36,074 nt of DNA from Lachnospiraceae bacterium (GTDB lineage Bacteria; Bacillota; Clostridia; Lachnospirales; Lachnospiraceae). Made by a program: the position numbers and the translations under genes. The notes beneath the pieces are model-generated. The model had not been told where the DNA came from and made no database searches. It saw only the letters and a program-made list of their open reading frames with translations. Location: assembly GCA_030526405.1 (NCBI GenBank), contig JAUNCZ010000032.1, positions 1 through 36,074 on the forward strand, read 5' to 3'. Of this stretch, positions 33,804 to 36,074 are shown in pieces. The stretch's first letter is position 1, and every line of letters starts with the position of its first letter.

Positions 33804-34548
33804 ACCCATGTCCTCCCATTCGATTGATCTGTGTAGCTATATACCCTGCACCGTATCCATTATCAATATTCACCACTGCAATACCGTTGGCACAGGAATT
33901 GATCATGGTGAGCAGAGCCGCCACTCCGCTGAAGCTGGCACCGTATCCCACAGAGGTAGGCACAGCAATGACCGGCTTATCCACCATTCCACCGATAACA
34001 CTGGCCAGAGCCCCCTCCATTCCTGCCACTGCTATCACACAGTTTGCCTTCTGGATTCTGTCGATTTTTGAAAAAAGCCGATGAATTCCGGCAACGCCCA
34101 CATCGTAGATCCTGTCCACATTACTGCCGAAATACTCCGCCGTCTGGGCCGCCTCCTCAGCCACCGCAATATCAGCAGTACCTGCGGTGCAGACTGCAAT
34201 ACAGCCTTCTCTTTTTTTGTCCTTTTTCTCAATCTTGATGATATAGGAAACAGGATCATACTCTGTCTCCGGAAAATGCTCCCTGATCATCCTGTACTGT
34301 TCTTCTGAGGCACGTGTTCCAAACACTTCTCCATCCTCCTGGTAAAGTCTGTCAAAGATCTTCAACAGATGCTCCTGTGCCTTTCCTGCACAATAGATCA
34401 CCTCCGGGAATCCGGATCGCAGTTTTCTGTGCATATCCAGCTTTGCAAAATCCATTTCCTCAAAGGGCTGACGTCTAAAAAAGCCTTCGGCCTCTTCCAC
34501 CGAAAACTTTCCCTCTTTCACCAACTCAAGCACTTCATGTGCATTCAT
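33796..34548 (-). CDS. larB: Nickel pincer cofactor biosynthesis protein LarB
   Basis: Carboxylates nicotinic acid adenine dinucleotide at C5 and hydrolyses it to the mononucleotide, the first step of nickel-pincer synthesis. The 250-residue protein has a variable N-terminal part and a PurE-like C-terminal domain from about residue 115. That domain has the motifs CTAGTADIAVAEEAA, AGMEGALASVIGG and VPTSVGYGASFSG. C219 in NSCANG corresponds to the substrate-binding cysteine reported near 221 in L. plantarum LarB. AAGGAG precedes the ATG. larC follows by overlap; larE and larA are absent here. Confidence 0.94.
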   Translation of the reverse strand: MNAHEVLELVKEGKFSVEEAEGFFRRQPFEEMDFAKLDMHRKLRSGFPEVIYCAGKAQEHLLKIFDRLYQEDGEVFGTRASEEQYRMIREHFPETEYDPVSYIIKIEKKDKKREGCIAVCTAGTADIAVAEEAAQTAEYFGSNVDRIYDVGVAGIHRLFSKIDRIQKANCVIAVAGMEGALASVIGGMVDKPVIAVPTSVGYGASFSGVAALLTMINSCANGIAVVNIDNGYGAGYIATQINRMGGHGYE

Positions 34549-34669
34549 TCCTGTTCTCCTTTTTCTGTTTTTTGAAAGTTTTCTTCCTGTTCTGTATTCT
34601 TTTCAGAATCCGGTTCTGGTATTTCTTCTATATTCAAGTCGACGCTCGCGGAGACTGATTTATCAATAC

Positions 34670-35017
34670 TCACCACCTGTAGAGGTGGGAGTCTTCTCCA
34701 CTGAGATAAACAGCAGATCGGACTACTTCAATCCGCTCCACTACCTGCTCATGAACCACTGCCGCCATCGGCAGCTCATCAGCAGAAGCTTTTTCTTCTG
34801 CCGATACAGATGTCTCATGTTTCCAGGTGAATATTTTGCCCGCTCATTGTATCACAGCAATTTCTGCATGGTCAACCGCAACAATTTCGCAAACCCAGAA
34901 TACCAGGTCTGTCCCGTTCCACCAGCTTCCACTCACATCAGGCAGCACCGGTCTGCCGTTGCGCCTGACTTTTGACACTGGAATCTGGTAATCCCAATCG
35001 GCTTCTGCTATAATAAT
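34670..35017 (-). pseudogene. Decayed coding remnant with one in-frame TGA, family unknown
   Basis: On the minus strand one frame stays open for 57 codons, meets TGA at 34844-34846, and continues for another 57 codons to TGA at 34670-34672. The first half reads like real protein (VRRNGRPVLPDVSGSWW, then LVFWVCEIVAV). The second half is acidic and valine/alanine-rich, ending GEDSHLYRW. No convincing start or ribosome site is seen, and the frame runs into the LysR promoter. The end holds a small hairpin (CACCT-CTAC-AGGTG). It may be the tail of an inactivated mobile or surface gene. The rest of the 500-base larB-LysR gap holds nothing recognised. Confidence 0.4.
35009..35014 (+). promoter_or_regulatory. 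-10 box of the LysR gene
   Basis: TATAAT lies about 36 bases before the start codon. The -35 position 17 bases upstream is poor (TGGTAA), so it may be activator-dependent or autoregulated. Confidence 0.45.
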
Positions 35018-35049
35018 TCATCATATCTAATACATACGAGGTATTCACA

Positions 35050-35964
35050 ATGGATATTAAACAGTTACAGTATTTTGTCACCAGCACAGACTGTGGCAGC
35101 TTTAAAAAGGCCGCTGATCTTCTGTATACATCCCAGCCTCACATCAGCAAGTGCATTAAGGCACTGGAGGACGAACTGCAGGTGGAGCTTCTCCGCAGAA
35201 AAGCCAGAGGTGTGGAACTGACAGAGGCCGGAAAAACGGTATATTACACTGCCCGTCAGATGCTGAAGGATGCTGAAAAGATCACATCCATTCAGACTCT
35301 GCAAAACAAACAGTTTCTGCGGATCGGATGTCAGACCAGTGATTTTCTGATTCACTCCATCACGGATTATATTCAGAATCAGCCTTTGGATGATATGACG
35401 ATCCGTTATATCGAGGGAGATATTTCCACATTGATGACAGAGCTGAACCATCGCCACATTGATCTGGCCTTTGCATCTGTCAGCCACGCCATGTTGCCAG
35501 CCTTTCATCAGAAGCTGGAAAGCAGGCATCTGGCCTTCTATCCTCTTTTTCAGAAAAAAACACAGCTGCTGGCAGGACCTTCCAATCCCTTTTATAACTG
35601 CAACTCTGTGACGGAGAAGGATCTGAAATCTCTTCATTTTATTCAGTTTGAGGAGGACACGGATTTTTTCAGAAAGAACTCCTCTGTTCCCCTTCTGTCC
35701 AATGAGCCCTTCGGCCAGCTGGATTATCCGGTGTGCACCAACAGCAGACAGCTGATCATCAGCCTTCTTCTGAACACCGACTACTGTCTCCTGACAGGAA
35801 ATATCCACCCGGAGCTGTTTGGGGATACAAGAATCCGTTCCATTCCTGTGGAGAGCACAAAGATCAAATATACCTTTGGTTATATCCAGAATTCCAGGGA
35901 GTCTCTTTCCCCTTCTGCGCAGAATCTCCTGCAGCATGTAAAACAGCTCATCTTCAAGGGCTGA
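35050..35964 (+). CDS. LysR-family transcriptional regulator
   Basis: A complete 304-residue LysR-type regulator. The N-terminal winged helix-turn-helix reads LQYFVTSTDCGSFKKAADLL and continues through SQPHISKCIKALEDEL to LTEAGKTVYYTARQML. The effector-binding domain covers about residues 90-300. The effector is not evident. It is divergent from larBC but separated by a decayed remnant, so control of larBC is possible yet unproven. A spaced GAGGT-like site (ACGAGGTATTCACA) precedes the ATG. Confidence 0.93.
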   Translation: MDIKQLQYFVTSTDCGSFKKAADLLYTSQPHISKCIKALEDELQVELLRRKARGVELTEAGKTVYYTARQMLKDAEKITSIQTLQNKQFLRIGCQTSDFLIHSITDYIQNQPLDDMTIRYIEGDISTLMTELNHRHIDLAFASVSHAMLPAFHQKLESRHLAFYPLFQKKTQLLAGPSNPFYNCNSVTEKDLKSLHFIQFEEDTDFFRKNSSVPLLSNEPFGQLDYPVCTNSRQLIISLLLNTDYCLLTGNIHPELFGDTRIRSIPVESTKIKYTFGYIQNSRESLSPSAQNLLQHVKQLIFKG

Positions 35965-35978
35965 AACTGAAAGGCTTC

Positions 35979-36006
35979 TTGTTTTTTTATGATATATATG
36001 TATAAT
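35979..36006 (+). promoter_or_regulatory. Possible outward promoter at the window end
   Basis: TTGTTT (35979-35984), 16-base spacer, TATAAT (36001-36006), pointing out of the window. The last 70 bases contain no identifiable gene start. Confidence 0.4.
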
Positions 36007-36074
36007 AAGATTGGTTTACAAGGTAGTGTCAAATAAGTTATGAAAAAACAGAGTCAAAGAAAAAGGCTCTGATG

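Noticed and set aside
34844..34846. TGA as a selenocysteine codon, since many acetogens make selenoproteins
   Set aside because: No stable hairpin of bacterial SECIS type was seen right after the TGA, and the surrounding frame lacks a start and a known selenoprotein motif.
34685..34975. A plus-strand open frame of 96 codons between larB and the LysR gene
   Set aside because: No ribosome site or recognisable domain. The opposite strand shows more protein-like sequence.
36010..36074. Left end of an IS256-like insertion sequence, from GGTAGTGTCAAATAAG
   Set aside because: It resembles remembered terminal sequences only loosely, and neither a transposase nor the partner repeat is in the window.

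Overview
This 36 kb window comes from a low-to-mid GC anaerobic Firmicute. The gene repertoire points to an acetogenic, probably butyrate-forming Clostridia, most likely Lachnospiraceae. Gene order (thl-crt-hbd-bcd-etfB-etfA), strong AGGAGG ribosome sites and TTGACA/TATAAT promoters with 17-base spacers all fit. The genus cannot be fixed from sequence reading alone. Most genes lie on the minus strand. No CRISPR array, tRNA or intact mobile element was seen.

Layout by position. (1) 125-2215: an EF-G-like GTPase (-). (2) 2601-6524: three plus-strand genes, tyrA, aroA and a 4-hydroxybutyrate dehydrogenase, the last with its own promoter, a structured leader and a strong terminator. (3) 6603-12945: the butyrate operon on the minus strand, thl, crt, hbd, bcd, etfB, etfA, from a consensus promoter to a strong terminator. 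A terminator-like hairpin sits between crt and hbd. (4) 13087-16997: flavodiiron protein, queA, a histidine phosphatase and a YihY-family membrane protein. (5) 17303-17507: a 6S RNA with a consensus promoter. (6) 17633-21937: methyl-branch and corrinoid-activation operon acsV, DUF3786 gene, fchA, folD. (7) 22187-32383: one long minus-strand carbonyl-branch operon: His-rich protein, cooT, cooC, acsA, cooC/acsF, acsB, acsD, acsC, acsE, terminator. (8) 33796-34548: larB-larC, nickel-pincer cofactor synthesis. (9) 34670-35964: a decayed minus-strand coding remnant and a LysR regulator on the plus strand.

How it works together. AcsE moves the methyl group of methyl-tetrahydrofolate to the corrinoid protein AcsCD. 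AcsV reductively reactivates that corrinoid. AcsA reduces CO2 to CO, and AcsB joins CO, methyl and CoA into acetyl-CoA. FchA and FolD make methylene-tetrahydrofolate upstream of this. Thl-Crt-Hbd-Bcd-Etf can then turn two acetyl-CoA into butyryl-CoA, so CO2 fixation and chain elongation sit side by side. The head of the carbonyl operon is devoted to nickel handling, and the neighbouring larBC genes serve another nickel cofactor. Formate-THF ligase, methylene-THF reductase, formate dehydrogenase, hydrogenase, larA and larE are not in the window.

The points most worth a second look are: a FolD that has lost the two residues needed for cyclohydrolase activity, next to the separate cyclohydrolase FchA; an uncharacterised His-rich nickel-chaperone candidate leading the CODH/ACS operon; the DUF3786 gene between acsV and fchA; and an attenuator-like leader in front of the 4-hydroxybutyrate dehydrogenase.
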